Positions 12,387 to 24,022 of a stretch of DNA of 64,000 nucleotides are shown here, piece after piece. Source of the DNA: Hygrophila difformis. Its lineage: Eukaryota > Streptophyta > Magnoliopsida > Lamiales > Acanthaceae. Positions within the stretch are counted from its first letter, which is position 1. Each line of letters opens with the position of its first letter. Made by a program: the position numbers and the translations under genes. Location of the stretch: positions 11,121,915 to 11,185,914 of the forward strand of contig JAOANR010000006.1 in NCBI GenBank assembly GCA_030278955.1, read 5' to 3'. The notes under the pieces are model-generated. The model searched no databases. It was not told the origin of the DNA and saw only the letters and a program-made list of their open reading frames with translations.

Positions 12387-13441
12387 GGCCCGTGTGAAAG
12401 TGTGAGGGTGCGCGCGGTCCTATTAGTATGTGATGGGGTGGGTATATGAGTGGATAATCTGTCTGGAAAGATATATAATAGCTGCTGATCTTTTATTTGG
12501 CTTTTGTAATTGGTAGTTGGATAATCCCTGGAAAAAAAATAAAAAAAATAAAAAAAATAAAATAAAAAGAAGAAAAGAAAAAAGAAAAAATAAAAGAAAA
12601 AAACAAAGGAAAAAAATAAAAGAAGAAGAAAAGAAGGCTTTTGTTTGTAGGGGTTGTGTTCTTGAGAAGAAGAAAATAAGAGCGCTTGTCTGTTTGAGAG
12701 TAAAAGTAAACATTGCTACAGAGAGGACTTCTTGCCATCCGTTTGTAGGGGTTGTGTTTATTAGCTAGAATAACATTTTGACAGACTGTTTTGAGAGAAG
12801 AGGCGAGCTACTTGGTTTCATTGATTAATTATTTAGTCTGGAGTTGATTCCAGGTGCAGAGTTTCTACCAGCACACTTTGAACTTTCGTGTGATCACTCA
12901 TAGGCAGTTCTTCACTCCCCCTTAGCCGTTTTATCTATTCCATTCCTCCAGCCTTGGTCCCGTTTAAACCTATCTCTAGCCCCTTTAATTCGATACATGG
13001 GTTTTGAGTTCTTTGCAGGGGTGATACGTATTTGAAGCATGTATTTGGGATTGTCTTTATGATGCATCATTCTAATGCTGCTGATGCTATAAAGATAATG
13101 TATTTTGTGGGATGACTGCTGTGATGGTTAAAAGCAGAGGTCTCCTGCTCTTTACTACAAAAGGGATGTTGCTGGATCCATGGACTACAGTGAATAGATG
13201 CTAAGCAGATGGGTACCTCATAACATAAGATAAAGGGAACAAGTTGATGTTGGTATTTGTTATTCTGTTCGAGGCGCCCTGATTGTTTTGTCTGGGAGTA
13301 TTTTGCATTATCAGTGGCAATGTTGCATAGGTTGTGCCACCCAGTTTCTTTTTCTTGAATGCTTTGCCTCGGACTTATGAGGTTTATTGTAAGGATTGGA
13401 TTTTGGCGATTCCAATATAATCATTTTTTTCCTAAAAAAAA
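12387..13441 (+). mobile_element. Poly(A)-tailed retroposon, about 1.05 kb
   Basis: The body ends in CCTAAAAAAAAA and is flanked by a 16-bp direct repeat ATGGGACTAATTTGAT (12371-12386, 13442-13457). This is the mark of target-primed reverse transcription by a LINE machinery. It has a purine-rich A/G tract at 12530-12635 and no convincing ORF. It could be a 5'-truncated LINE 3' end or a retrocopy of a non-coding transcript. The same insertion is in copy 2. Confidence 0.75.
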
Positions 13442-13457
13442 ATGGGACTAATTTGAT

Positions 13458-14145
13458 ATTTATCCCTAATTTCTCCTTACGACACCTGTTACTTAAATTT
13501 TCTTTATATATATATATATATATTATATATTCCGATCCACAAATTAAAATTCATTTAATTGCCTCATAAATAGATATAAGTATAAATTTAATTTTCTCTA
13601 GTTAAAGTCAAAAACACCTTCCACCACCCCCTCCATTCACCATCCAATACTCAAACTTCCTCAACCATAATTATCACTTCATCTTATCTAAATTCATATT
13701 CATGGAAAAATATATACAATGATTATTTTTCGTTTCCCAAATTTCGGAAATAATTCTCTCTCTCTCTCTCTAGATCTCTCTCTCTACCATATTGGTCATC
13801 TAGTTTATTAATTAATTAATTAAAATAATTTTGTCATTAATCCTATATTTTGAGCTGACTTAACCATTTTTAAATATATAATTATGTCCACTGTTTAAAA
13901 ATTGAATACACACCTAACATGCCACATCAGTCGGGTCCATGGTTTGACCCGACCCATGAAACGCTATTCATTGTTTTACTGATACCCTTGGTGAAACGAA
14001 AATTCACTCGTTCTATAGGCGCCGGGTCAGGTCAACCCATAAACCCAATTGATCTGGCATTCTAGGTGTGCATTTTTTCTAAACATGCCACGGTGGTTAT
14101 ACAAACAAGAATTTAAATTGCCACGTCAGCGAAAAATATAAGATT
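13458..14145. other. Intergenic sequence with simple repeats
   Basis: (TA)n at 13505-13526 and (CT)n at 13755-13787. At 13999-14013 the sequence GAAAATTCACTCGTT stands where copy 2 has telomere repeats. No gene seen. Confidence 0.6.
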
Positions 14146-14161
14146 AATGACAAAATGAACA

Positions 14162-15274
14162 TTGAACGAAAGGAAAAAGAAAATGTTGAGATAGTTCTAA
14201 AATTTGAAAAAAATAGATTGAAAAATAGATGGAGAAAAAAGGAAAAAGAAAGAAAAAAAAATAGACAGAAAAAGAAAGAAGAAGAAAAAAGAGGGAGAAT
14301 AAGCACGAAAGGCTTGAGAATATGTTGAGACAGTTCTATCCCTTTCGAGTGGTACATTCTCTGATGTGTGAGGGGCTTACGTATTGATTTTCTTTTAACT
14401 AGACAAAGCAGTGAGTGGGGCTTTAGACTGGTGGTTTTTGAAGCATGAAATTGGTTTGGATAATTCCTGATTGATTCGCTCATTTGTGTAGCAGGGCTCG
14501 GTCCCTCATGATCATTCTTTGATTGTCCCATAACCTCTGCCTTAATCAGCATTGAACAATTTTCCATGTTGCTTCAGTTACCTTTATTTGCGAAACCAGT
14601 ATTGAGCAGGGCTCGGTTCCCTCACAAGTGCTCTAATTTTTTCCATCATCCTAGCTTTGCCCTTTCATTGGTTCCAATACATTTGACTTGAACATTGCTG
14701 TTGGGGAGACATGTTGTTGAAGTACATTTATAGGATTTTCACTGTGATACATCACACTAGTGATCTATTGCCCACACAACCTTGAGAAGACTTGGGAAGG
14801 ATTCTCTTCAGTGGGGTGACAGATTTTTGAAAAGTTTGATGAAGAGGAAACCGGAGTTGACAGCCACAGGACAACCCGGACATGTCCTTGTCTCTTTGAT
14901 ACAGTTGTGCTCGAACATGTGATCCCTTGAATATAAACATTTTCTTCTCAAAAAAAAGGATGTGGTCTGCCATGGCTGATTAGAAAGAGCCGATGCTGCC
15001 ATTGTACGCTTCGGTGTCGCATGTCTTGCGGTGGATGATTATTGGCAATTCTACTGAAGGAATGGTTTATCAGGGCGCTACTAAAGGATTTAGCATTATT
15101 TGGTTGGTAATCTGGAAATTGATGGAATTGGTCTATTGTAATTGGTAGAATCAGGTGTTAATTTTTGCCGTGGCTTAAGTAGTCTGTCTATGGATTGTGA
15201 GTCTTTGTAGCTTGTTTGGAGTTTTCAACCCTTTGGGTTTGATTTGAATAAAATTACCTTTTTCCTCAAAAAAA
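14162..15274 (+). mobile_element. Poly(A)-tailed retroposon, copy-1 specific
   Basis: 1113 bp absent from copy 2, whose empty site reads straight through at 49455-49470. Flanked by AATGACAAAATGAACA on both sides (14146-14161, 15275-15290). It ends with AATAAA, CTTTTTCCTC and an A tail. Like 12387-13441 it carries an A/G-rich tract near its start (14162-14300) and the phrase GCAGGGCTCGGT twice. No coding sequence recognised. Confidence 0.85.
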
Positions 15275-15290
15275 AATGACAAAATGAACA

Positions 15291-15780
15291 AATTAGGTTT
15301 AATTAATAAAAGGAGATGACCAATAGGAGCAAAAATTAGATAATGGACTATTTTGGAAAATTGGGAAAGAAAGAAAGACATTTTTATACGTACATTTTCC
15401 TTCATATTAATACTACATCCCTTTGTTAATAACCGCATTATTTCATCTTTTCACACAATGCAAAAATATATTTTTAGTAACTAATAATTCAAATTGTGTA
15501 TAGTTAAAATATAAAAATTAAATATCGTGAAACTACATGATATGAATCTAATAATATCTGACCCGATTATATATATATATATATATATTAATATAACTAC
15601 GTTAAAATATTGGGTCATAGTTAGTGAATAGTGTATAAAGAAAAAAATGGAGTAAATAAAAAGAAGGAAGATTGTATTATGTTATAAAAATTAATTTTGA
15701 AATTTAAGTAATTTTAAATTATATATATGGGGTATAGAATCCAAACCAATTATATTCTCGCAAATGAAGGGGTGAACTAG
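15291..15780. other. AT-rich intergenic sequence
   Basis: Shared with copy 2. Contains an old MITE-like stretch and a (TA)n run at 15568-15591 that differs in length between the copies. No gene seen. Confidence 0.5.
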
Positions 15781-15783
15781 TTA

Positions 15784-15994
15784 GGCTTCGTTTGGTAAAT
15801 AAATAGACTTCAGAGTTTAGAGTTTGGTTTCAAAGATTAGAGTTTGGCTTCAGAGATTAGAGTTCCCAAAACTACGATTTGTGGAAAAAATCAGCGATTC
15901 CAAATCTTATTTTTCCGGAAAAACAAACAGATATGAAGCTCTTAGAGTTGGAAATGAACTTCTAGCGTTTGGACCGCTTATTCCAAACGGGGCC
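15784..15994. mobile_element. Tourist-like (PIF/Harbinger) MITE
   Basis: 211 bp with ends GGCTTCGTTTGG and CCAAACGGGGCC and a TTA target duplication (15781-15783, 15995-15997). Copy 2 has the empty site (CTAGTTAGTAGTTG near 49960). The 62-aa frame inside it is chance. Confidence 0.85.
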
Positions 15995-17315
15995 TTAGTA
16001 GTTGAACAATGACCGATATGCATGCAGAGCTTAATTTTTCGATTTTAAGGCTAAGAATATATATGTGATGATCGTACGTACCAGAGAGCCACAAGAATTG
16101 TAGATTAGTTGAATATGGAGTACCTAGCTCAGGGACCAAATAAATGCTTTAGCAAAATGGATTTTGTGACAATAAATAAATATGCACCCTGTCCCTATAT
16201 ATTTAGAATCTACTACTAAATCTTTCAATTTGGACATACCATACTTAAGTCAATTTAATATAGGTTAGTTGAATACTACGTATTTTTTGACGGCCGTACG
16301 TATATACCAGAGCGACAAGAATAATTTAGATTAGTTTTTTTTGGGTAAGCAATAATTTAGACTAGATTTTTTCGCCCGCTACGCACGGGTGTTTAACTAA
16401 TACGACGATATAAAATGAGAATATAGTATTTTTTAGATTACATGATATTCAACTAATTCTTTCTCACTTTCCTTTTTGGTTTGTCCCACTACAATTATCA
16501 CATTCCCCTTTTTAGAAAAAACTTACTCCATAAACATCAACTAAGACATCGCATAACTAATTACTCCGCTTTATAACAATAATCCATTATACCTAAAATA
16601 CCTTGCCCAAAAGTTTGGGATGATATTACCGGAATTGATGGAGTATATTTTGCATTATTAAGGTTCTAGAAAATATTAGTTTGCTCCCTAATATGTTATA
16701 CATTTTGACTATTTTCCCCAAACTTTTAAAAAATATTATTTATACTTATTTGTTAAATTTTCATCATTTAAAACTTATATGTTATTACGTAATGTATTTG
16801 AAATTTTTTTTTTGATTAGTTTTTATGGACTAATATTTAATTTTATAAAATAAATTTTAATTATAATTACGTTTTGGTTATCTGATAATTTTTTAAATAT
16901 TAGTTTACTCTATAATATCTTTTTTAAATTTTTATATGATTATGAAAAAAAATTAGTGGTTAATATTTTCATTTAATTTAATTAAATTTTTATTATTTTT
17001 TAATTCATTATTATTATAGCCCTAAAATTGTATTTATACTCCGATACCAAATCTTTTAAGGGTATACTTCTTTAGCATATTTTTTATAATTATAAACTAT
17101 TTTTTTATCTGGATAACTATATTCTTTGTTAGAGAAAATCTAATGAAATAAAAATGAAAAAAATAAAAAATCTGAAAAAAATGAAAATGAAATAGTTTTT
17201 TAAATAAAATAAAATAAGAATCTAATAAATAATAATTAAATTACTTTTTAAAATTAAAGATATTACAATACATATAATTTGATTTATCACTCATTATATA
17301 TTATTTTGAGGTAAT

Positions 17316-18086
17316 AACTAAAATAGGCCACCAGAATGAGCCATTTCCATTTTTAGGCCACGATATTTTGATTTAGGAAAATAGGCCATTAGAAAGATTT
17401 CGGGCTGAATTTAGGCTATTGGGGTGGAATTCGGGCTGCGATGGCCTAAAAATGGAAATGACTCCTTCTGGTGGTGTAACAACCCTACCCCGGGCTGGGC
17501 CTGCAGTCCATGCACCCCAACCCCTCCCCATGTGTGAAATCACATTCACCCCATGGTGGGTTGTTGGGAGTGGGATTTGAACACCCAACCTCCCCTTTAA
17601 CAACCCCCTAAAGGTAAGGTTGTTAACCATGTGGGCTGCAGCTCACATGGTTAACAACCTTACCTTTAGGGGGTTGTTAAAAGGGGAGGTCTAGGGATCA
17701 AATCCCACTCCCAACAACCCACCATGGGGTGCTTGGCTGGAGGCCTGGAAGGCACACATGGGGAGGGGTTGGGGTGCATGGTCTGCAGGCCCAGCCCGGG
17801 GTAGGGTTGTTACATAAAAGTGCACTTTTATGTAACAACCCTACCCCGGGCTGGGCCTGCAGACCATGCACCCCAACCCCTCCCCATGTGTGAAATCACA
17901 TTCACCCCATGGTGGGTTGTTGTGAGTGGGATTTGAACACCCAACCTCCCCTTTAACAACCCCCTAAAGGTAAGGTTGTTAACCATGTGAGCTGGTGAAT
18001 GTGATTTCACACATGGGGAGGGGTTGGGGTGCATGGTCTGCAGGCCCAGCCCGGGGTAGGGTTGTTACAGGTGGCCTATTTTAGTT
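17316..18086. mobile_element. Hairpin MITE split by a nested insertion
   Basis: Ends AACTAAAATAGGCCACCAG... and ...GGTGGCCTATTTTAGTT; the outer part folds on itself. A relative, uninterrupted, is at 18924-19095. The nested piece at 17475-18069 lies inside the right arm. Confidence 0.65.
17475..18069. mobile_element. Double-hairpin element built from SINE-like modules
   Basis: 595 bp with ends TGTAACAACCCTACCCC and GGGGTAGGGTTGTTACA and a 5-bp target duplication GGTGG (17470-17474, 18070-18074). Inside, one roughly 165-bp module appears four times in alternating orientation, centred on CATAAAAGTGCACTTTTATG (17813-17832). The module has tRNA-like sequence: GCTCACATGGTTAA and GTGTTCAAATCCCACT. 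Not assigned to a known family. Confidence 0.7.
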
Positions 18087-18089
18087 TTT

Positions 18090-18915
18090 TTCAATTATTT
18101 TTTTATTTTATGTAATTAAAATTAATAATACTCATTTTGTGTCATTATTTATGTTCTACTTTTTTTTCTTGTTCCAATATTTTTATTTCATTTTCATTTT
18201 AAAATAATTAAATATTAATCGTCAAACCTACTCATCATCTTACATTAATAAATAAATATATTAAACTTTCAAATTACCCTCCACCATTAATAATTCGCAT
18301 CCAACCTACGACCATATATAAGTAAATCACACATAAATAAATAAATTTAAATTATAAATTCATTATAACCACATTATATAAATTCTTAAGCTACATTTTT
18401 TAACACTAATATTGTGACGAATAGAGTAATATATAAGAAATAAAATAAATATTAATTCAAATATAAGTATAAAATAAGTAAAACAAACACATATTCAGAT
18501 AAATTATAAAGTAAAAAATAAACATGTTTTATTATAAGTACCCAAAATTTTCGGACATGGTACTTTATGTAGGGATAATTAGTATTAAATACAAGATATA
18601 TTAGGGTTGGTTTAATTTGTTTTGCCCATCTTTTCTTAATTCGGGTTCATTAGCATTTGACTTTATATACTATAAGTTTGTGTGAATTTGGATGGAATTT
18701 ATTTGGTGATTTTGGACGTTCTTATCAATATTTTGATTCAGGCCTATATTCCTCCGTCTTCGTTTCGATTCCGTTGTTTGGACTGCAATAAATCACGGTC
18801 ACCTTAGTTTTATTGGAAATAAAAAAATGTTGGAACAATAAAAAAAAGAAAATATGACATAAATAATGACACAGAATGAGTATTATTTATTTTAATTAAA
18901 TAAAATAAAAAATAA
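18090..18915. repeat. Inverted repeat arms inside the Helitron
   Basis: 18090-18180 (…ACTCATTTTGTGTCATTATT…) returns in reverse complement at 18825-18915 (AATAATGACACAGAATGAGT). Together with the two outer hairpin MITEs this makes 17316-19095 a nested, roughly symmetric structure. Confidence 0.65.
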
Positions 18916-18923
18916 TTCAAAAA

Positions 18924-19095
18924 AACTAAAATAAGCCACCAGAATGAGTCATTTCCACTTTTAGGCCATCGCAGCCCGAATTCCAGCCCAATGGCCTAAA
19001 TTCAGGTCCGAAATCCTTCTAATGGCTATTTTCCCTAAATTAAAATATCGTGGCCAAAAAATGGAAATGACTCCTTCTGGTGGCCTATTTCAATT
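18924..19095. mobile_element. Hairpin MITE
   Basis: About 170 bp, AACTAAAATAAGCCACCAG to CTGGTGGCCTATTTCAATT, self-complementary, related to 17316-18086. Confidence 0.65.
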
Positions 19096-19856
19096 ATTAC
19101 CTAATTACCTCTATTATTTTATTATATTAAAATGTATTTTCTCCGTAATTTAGTGATGTTAACGTTTGCATAATAAACACTATTCATTGGATAACTTTTA
19201 TTTGACTTTTTAACATAGTCATATAAGATAAAATATAGCCAAGTGAGATGTTGTTATATTCGACTAATCGCATAATTTTAAAATATTAAACTTTTATAAT
19301 GTTTACTTTTATACAATTTGAGATACTAATCATAAAACATTTGCATTAGATTGCATGAAAACATCGAATGTTAATATCATTAAATTACGGGAGTATGATA
19401 TATTTTTATTAGTTAACTTATTTTTCGTATTTAAGTTAAAAGGAAAAATTAATTACTAAATATTGTATATTGTTTTCAAATTCTTGCCCTAATACGAAAC
19501 TTTTCAAAAGTGAATGAGTGGAATGAGATTTTTTTTTTCAAATTCTTAGGACCAAAATGAAATATATTTTGAATTGATTAGGTCTAATTTGATATTTTAA
19601 AAGGTAAAAGGGTAGAAATTTTAAACTAAATAAAGTTTTGGTGTATTTTTTGTCAAAAACAATTTAAGAGTATAATGGCCAAACTTGGTAAGTTTATAGT
19701 TATATTTTATGTTTAATTGTTTACTTTAGGCTATTCTTTGTGAAAAATAAAATAATAAATGATGTTTGATTGAATTCATATGTTTTATACATGTTTGGAC
19801 ATACAACATGATGACTTAATATTAGAGCTTTTTTAGGTTATTAGTCATTTTATATT

Positions 19857-20008
19857 TTTTTTTTTTTTTGAGGAAAGATGAGTTTTATAGCATTCCAAAC
19901 CAGAGAAATGGTACACCTCAACAACAACTGAGTCTATCTCCATAGAAGCAAGGAGCGGCTTAACTACAGCACAAAAGGAATTTAAAGAACTATAACAGTC
20001 ACCAGGAC
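19857..20008 (-). mobile_element. Short LINE 3' end
   Basis: 152 bp with a poly(T) start, i.e. a poly(A) tail on the minus strand, preceded there by CTTTCCTC. Target duplication TCATTTTATATT (19845-19856, 20009-20020). Strongly 5'-truncated, no coding part. Confidence 0.8.
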
Positions 20009-20705
20009 TCATTTTATATTAATCAATATTTTAGGGTCAATTTAATATTTATATGATATTTTTCAATGAAATATTTTTATTTAAAATATGATTATTATTA
20101 TATTTCTTATCTTTCTATAAGATTATATATTTTTTAGACGTAAATTTTTAACCTAATTAAATTTATTTAATAATATTATAATATTAATATTTTTTAAAAT
20201 ATTATGTATACAATCAAATCATTTATATATATTTATAATCAATTATATCTTTTTAAAATATATATAAAGATTTTCTGAAGATCTTGTTATTTTAATAGAT
20301 AGATTTATTTTCTAAATATAGGTATTGATGATGTGGAAGGTGAGTTGGAATTAGTCAGCGATTAATCATCGATGACGTGGATTAATTATAGCCATTGATT
20401 ATAAAATTGTGGTATAATTACTGATAAAACCCTAAAGATTAAAAAGAATAGTTATGTTTAATAAGGACAGTACAGTCTGCACAGACCAAAAAATATTCAG
20501 GATTTATTATATAGATTAGATGAATGTGGAGTACCCAGCTCAGGGACCAATTAAATGCTTTAGCAAAATGGATTTATAATAAATAAATACGTTAAAATAT
20601 GATGCACCCTACTTATCTCCCCAAAAAAAAAAAAATTGACATCTGTACTTAAGTCTATGTAATTTATTACATGAATGAATGCTTCGAAAACTAGAGTTGT
20701 TGCCT

Positions 20706-21657
20706 GGAAAAAAGGCCAATATAGTCCTTTATTTTTACAAAAAAGCCAAATCAGTCCTTTTTTTATTTTTTGGCCAAATTGGTCCGCTACATATACTAAT
20801 TACGTCCCAATCGGTCCTCCATCCACTAATTATGCCCTAATTACATATTTTTTTGCCAAATCAGTCCTCTTTTTTTTCAAAAATCTAAATTGGTCCGTTA
20901 TTAATTTTTGACCCCTTTCATGCAGTCCAATGCACATTTCAAACCACTAATAACTCAAATTCGGTATAAGTAAAAATTCTAAAATTTCGATATTTATAAA
21001 CTACACGACGAGACGAATCTAATAAGATCCTACTTAGCTCATTTTAATTTGTATATCTATGTTTAAAATTTAAGTCAAAACAAGTGTGTGAATAGTAGCA
21101 AATTAGACAATATAGTTATTAAAAAAATGGAGGGAGTATATCGCAATTGGTCTTCATTTTATGGAGAAACACTAAAAACCACCGAACTCTAAAAGATGAT
21201 CCATTTGTTTAATAACTACATTTTTTTAATAACTATCTTTTATGGAGAAACATCATTTTATGCGATATACTCCCTCCATTTTTTTAATAATTACATTATC
21301 TAATTTGCTACTATTCACACACTTGTTTTGACTTAAGTTTAAACATAGATATACAAGTTAAAATGAGCCAAGTAGTATCTTGTTAGATTCGTCACGTCGT
21401 GTAGTTTATAAATATCAAAATTTTAGAATTTTTACTTATATCGAATTTGAGTTATTAGTGGCTTGAAATGTGCATTGGACCGCATGAAAGGGGACAAAAA
21501 TTAATAACGGACCAATTTAGATTTTTGAAAAAAAAAAGACTGATTTGGCCAAAAATATGTAATTAGTATATGTAGCGGACCAATTTGGCCAAAAAATAAA
21601 AAAATGACTGATTTGGCTTTTTTGTAAAAATAAAGGACTATATTGGCATTTTTTCCA
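20706..21657. mobile_element. Mutator-like hairpin element, 952 bp
   Basis: Almost the whole element is two inverted arms (20706-21130 and 21260-21657) around a short centre. Ends GGAAAAAAGGCCAATATAG and CTATATTGGCATTTTTTCCA. Flanked by a 9-bp repeat TTGTTGCCT (20697-20705, 21658-21666). Copy 2 has the empty site near 50760. Each arm includes most of a Stowaway-like MITE. Confidence 0.88.
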
Positions 21658-21834
21658 TTGTTGCCTCTACCATTTGACTTCATAGGTTTTTGCGATATTT
21701 TTGTAACAATAGTACGATGCATTATTTCCGTAATAACTCCATGAAGTTGACTAGCATGTCATACAAATTCTTTTAGCATAACATTAAGGGAAAAATGAAA
21801 ACAAAGAAAGAAAAATGTAAGAAAAAAACAAAGC

Positions 21835-22940
21835 GGAAACAATACTAAACAACTCTACTAAAGTCTGGGAAACCATACACCGGAAACATCCACTGCTACG
21901 TCTCCAATCACCCAGTCAGGCGGAAATGCCCAAGTTGTGTAGAAATCTTCTTTTAGACACACCACGCTTAGCCAACCGATCCGCAATCTTGTTCCCTTCA
22001 CGAAGAACATGATGGATATAACACTCCTCAAAGGAGCTCCTCAACTCCCTAATATGCAGAATCAAAGCCGCAAGAGGGTGAAAGGGATCCCACGCTTCCT
22101 AGGAATCAACAACCATCTTCGAATCTGAATTAACAACATACCCTTCAAAAGCCTTGCCGCGCCACATACTCGATCAAGGTCATTCACTAAAGCGAAGAGC
22201 TCAGCAAAGGTATTGGAAACAATGCCCAAGAAACCACATCCTCCACCAAGCCAATGCCCGTCATCATTATGCACAACGAAACCAAACCCCCCGGGTTACC
22301 AAAAAAACTACCGTCCACGTAAAGAATAGTTCCAACAAACCCCAACATATTACATTGCACCAAACATCCCAGATTTGAACGAAGGCGAGCAGCACCGTTA
22401 GCATGGCATATCTCATGCATCAAGCGGAAAATTTATTGACGAATGATCCAAGCAGATTTAGATGTCCCTTGCAACACCCTCGCATTGCGCTCAATCCAAA
22501 TAATCCACAACGCCGCAACAAAAGAGGTCCATAGTACCACACCATACCTTGAAGAAAAACCCTTCTTATGTTACACTTCAAAATTTAGTCACAATCTAAT
22601 GGAATAAGAATATTCAAGGTCTTCCAAACTTGTACCACCCATGGGCAGTACAACAAAGAATCGAAACAGGAGTCAATCTCATCTCCACATAACACACAAA
22701 GAGGCTAACTAGCCATGGGCCGCTGGAATCGCACCAAGTTAATGGGTAAAGAGTCTTGGCAAATTAAGCACAACGCCAGGAAGCAAATCTTCTCAAGAAA
22801 ATTAAGCGGACTTCCAAATCCAAGACCAACCATGCTCTTGATGATCCCTCTTAATCAGAAAATTATACGCAGTTTTGACAGAATAATCTCCAGAGGGCGT
22901 CCCACTCCCAAACCCTCATGTTATGCAATTTGATATTAAT
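21835..22940 (-). pseudogene. LINE reverse transcriptase C-terminal remnant (zinc-binding and RNase H)
   Basis: On the minus strand from 22930 to about 21890, broken frames show a zf-RVT-like segment (LCVLCGDEIDSCFDSLLYCP), then an RNase H start (LYVDGSFFGNPGG) and, after a frame change, the RNase H tail (LREGNKIADRLAK). These are the 3' domains of plant L1-type elements. It lacks the 5' part, has several stops and shifts, and no clear A tail. It is duplicated at 54019-55133. Confidence 0.8.
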
Positions 22941-23038
22941 CTTAGTCATATACTGAAATAATTTTAAATTATAGTATGCTTCAAGGGATAAGATTCCAAA
23001 CCAATTAAAGCAAATGAAGGGGCTGAACTATTTGATAG

Positions 23039-23572
23039 TGTGCTCACAATATCATGCCAACTGCTAACCATTCTGTCGTGTCAAGAAGCATGTGTAAATT
23101 GTTGTTTGCTATAGACCAGAAATATGAGATCAATTATGGAGCACTTGTACTTGAACAAATGCTGGGATTTGCTGGAAAAGTCAAGAGGAAGTATAACACC
23201 ACACTTCCATTCCCTGGTCTCATCTCGGAGTACCTGAAGCACATCCACATCATGGGCAGCAAACGTGATCGTCCTGAGGATATTGCTGACTTCAAGCTCT
23301 CTGCCAACTTTGCCAAGAGGAAGCCAGACCTGGCTGGACCAGGAGGAAGGATCCCAGCAAAGGATGCCTTTTCCCAGCTCCGTGATGATCTCACTGACCA
23401 TATCAATCATCTCAAAGTGTTGGAAGCTCAAGTACATATGCAAGTTCAATCCGCTGAAAAGATGCTTAGACAGCTTCCTGATGTCTGGTCGGATGAAGAT
23501 GAGCCATTGGATACCAATCCAGAGGAGGAGTCCAGCGAGTCTGATGCTGATTCCTCTGATGCCTCAGAGTGA
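23039..23572 (+). pseudogene. Sirevirus env-like/'plant transposon protein' ORF, C-terminal fragment
   Basis: In frame from 23039 (residues CAHNIMPTANHSV) to the TGA at 23570-23572, about 177 codons. It aligns without gaps at its start with residues near 128 of the frame at 60299-61216: both share MPT-NHS, AIDQK, INYG-LVL and PYPGLI/PFPGLI landmarks, and both end in an acidic serine/aspartate tail. The N-terminal half is gone. The ATG at 23054 is internal, not a true start. Confidence 0.85.
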
Positions 23573-23595
23573 TATGCCCTTTTTGGGCAAATTGT

Positions 23596-23618
23596 GTGAC
23601 AGAGGGGGAGTAAAAGTT
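23596..23618 (+). other. Upstream polypurine motif
   Basis: ACAGAGGGGGAGTAAAAG just after the ORF stop resembles the PPT at 24009-24021. Extra PPT-like copies before the 3' LTR are a known Sirevirus trait. Confidence 0.55.
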
Positions 23619-24008
23619 GATCAACCATCGGTTCCTCTGGACACTTGAAGGAAGGGAGTCTGCCACCATTTCTGCTGCTGCTGATAAAGGGTAAATTTTT
23701 GCTTTTGTTTGAACTATCTTTGTGAACTACTGTTTTTGCTGGACAAATTGCACAATGGCCTGTAATAATTAAATTGTGATCTTACATGCTTTATTTTGTG
23801 ATTATTGTCATGTGCTTACTTTTGATGTGAATGCTCCTAGAATATGTGATAGGCTATCTTGTACGGAGCATTAGTATAGTTTGTCTTGAATTAGGAACCA
23901 TTGTAACTGGTGGTTGGGTTTCAATGGGAAGTATTTCAACATTATTGTTCTTGTGTCAATTGTTTAGACATCGGTTGAATCAACTCTTGTACTGGCCCAC
24001 ATTCTGCC

Positions 24009-24021
24009 AAAAAGGGGGAGA
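24009..24021 (+). other. Polypurine tract
   Basis: AAAAAGGGGGAGA directly before the LTR (one base between). It primes plus-strand DNA synthesis. Confidence 0.88.
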
Positions 24022-24022
24022 T

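Larger units (their letters stand above)
16362..20515 (-). mobile_element. Non-autonomous Helitron, 4.15 kb
   Basis: On the minus strand it begins TCTATATAATAAATCC (20515) and ends with a short CCCGTGCGTAGCGGG hairpin followed by CTAG (16362). It sits between A and T without a target duplication. Copy 2 shows the empty site AATTTAGA/TTAGTTGAATG near 50290. No helicase remnant is recognisable. It carries a decayed MITE pair, a double hairpin (17475-18069) and a LINE tail (19857-20008). Confidence 0.85.
5760..23036 (+). repeat. Segmental duplication, copy 1 (partner 41825-55229)
   Basis: Long near-identical blocks in direct orientation link this interval to 41825-55229. The offset is 36065 at the left end, about 35270 around the gene and 32193 at the right end; each change is explained by a discrete indel. 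It carries gene copy A. Insertions only here: 14162-15274, 15784-15994, 16362-20515, 20706-21657. Both ends abut Sirevirus sequence, so the original boundaries are not visible. Confidence 0.95.

Noticed and set aside
12423..12768. Lys- or Phe-rich frames on both strands (also 47720-48035)
   Set aside because: Translation of an A/G-rich low-complexity tract.
22154..22933. Plus-strand frames over the LINE remnant (also 54158-55126)
   Set aside because: The minus strand carries the zf-RVT and RNase H signatures; plus frames are shadows.
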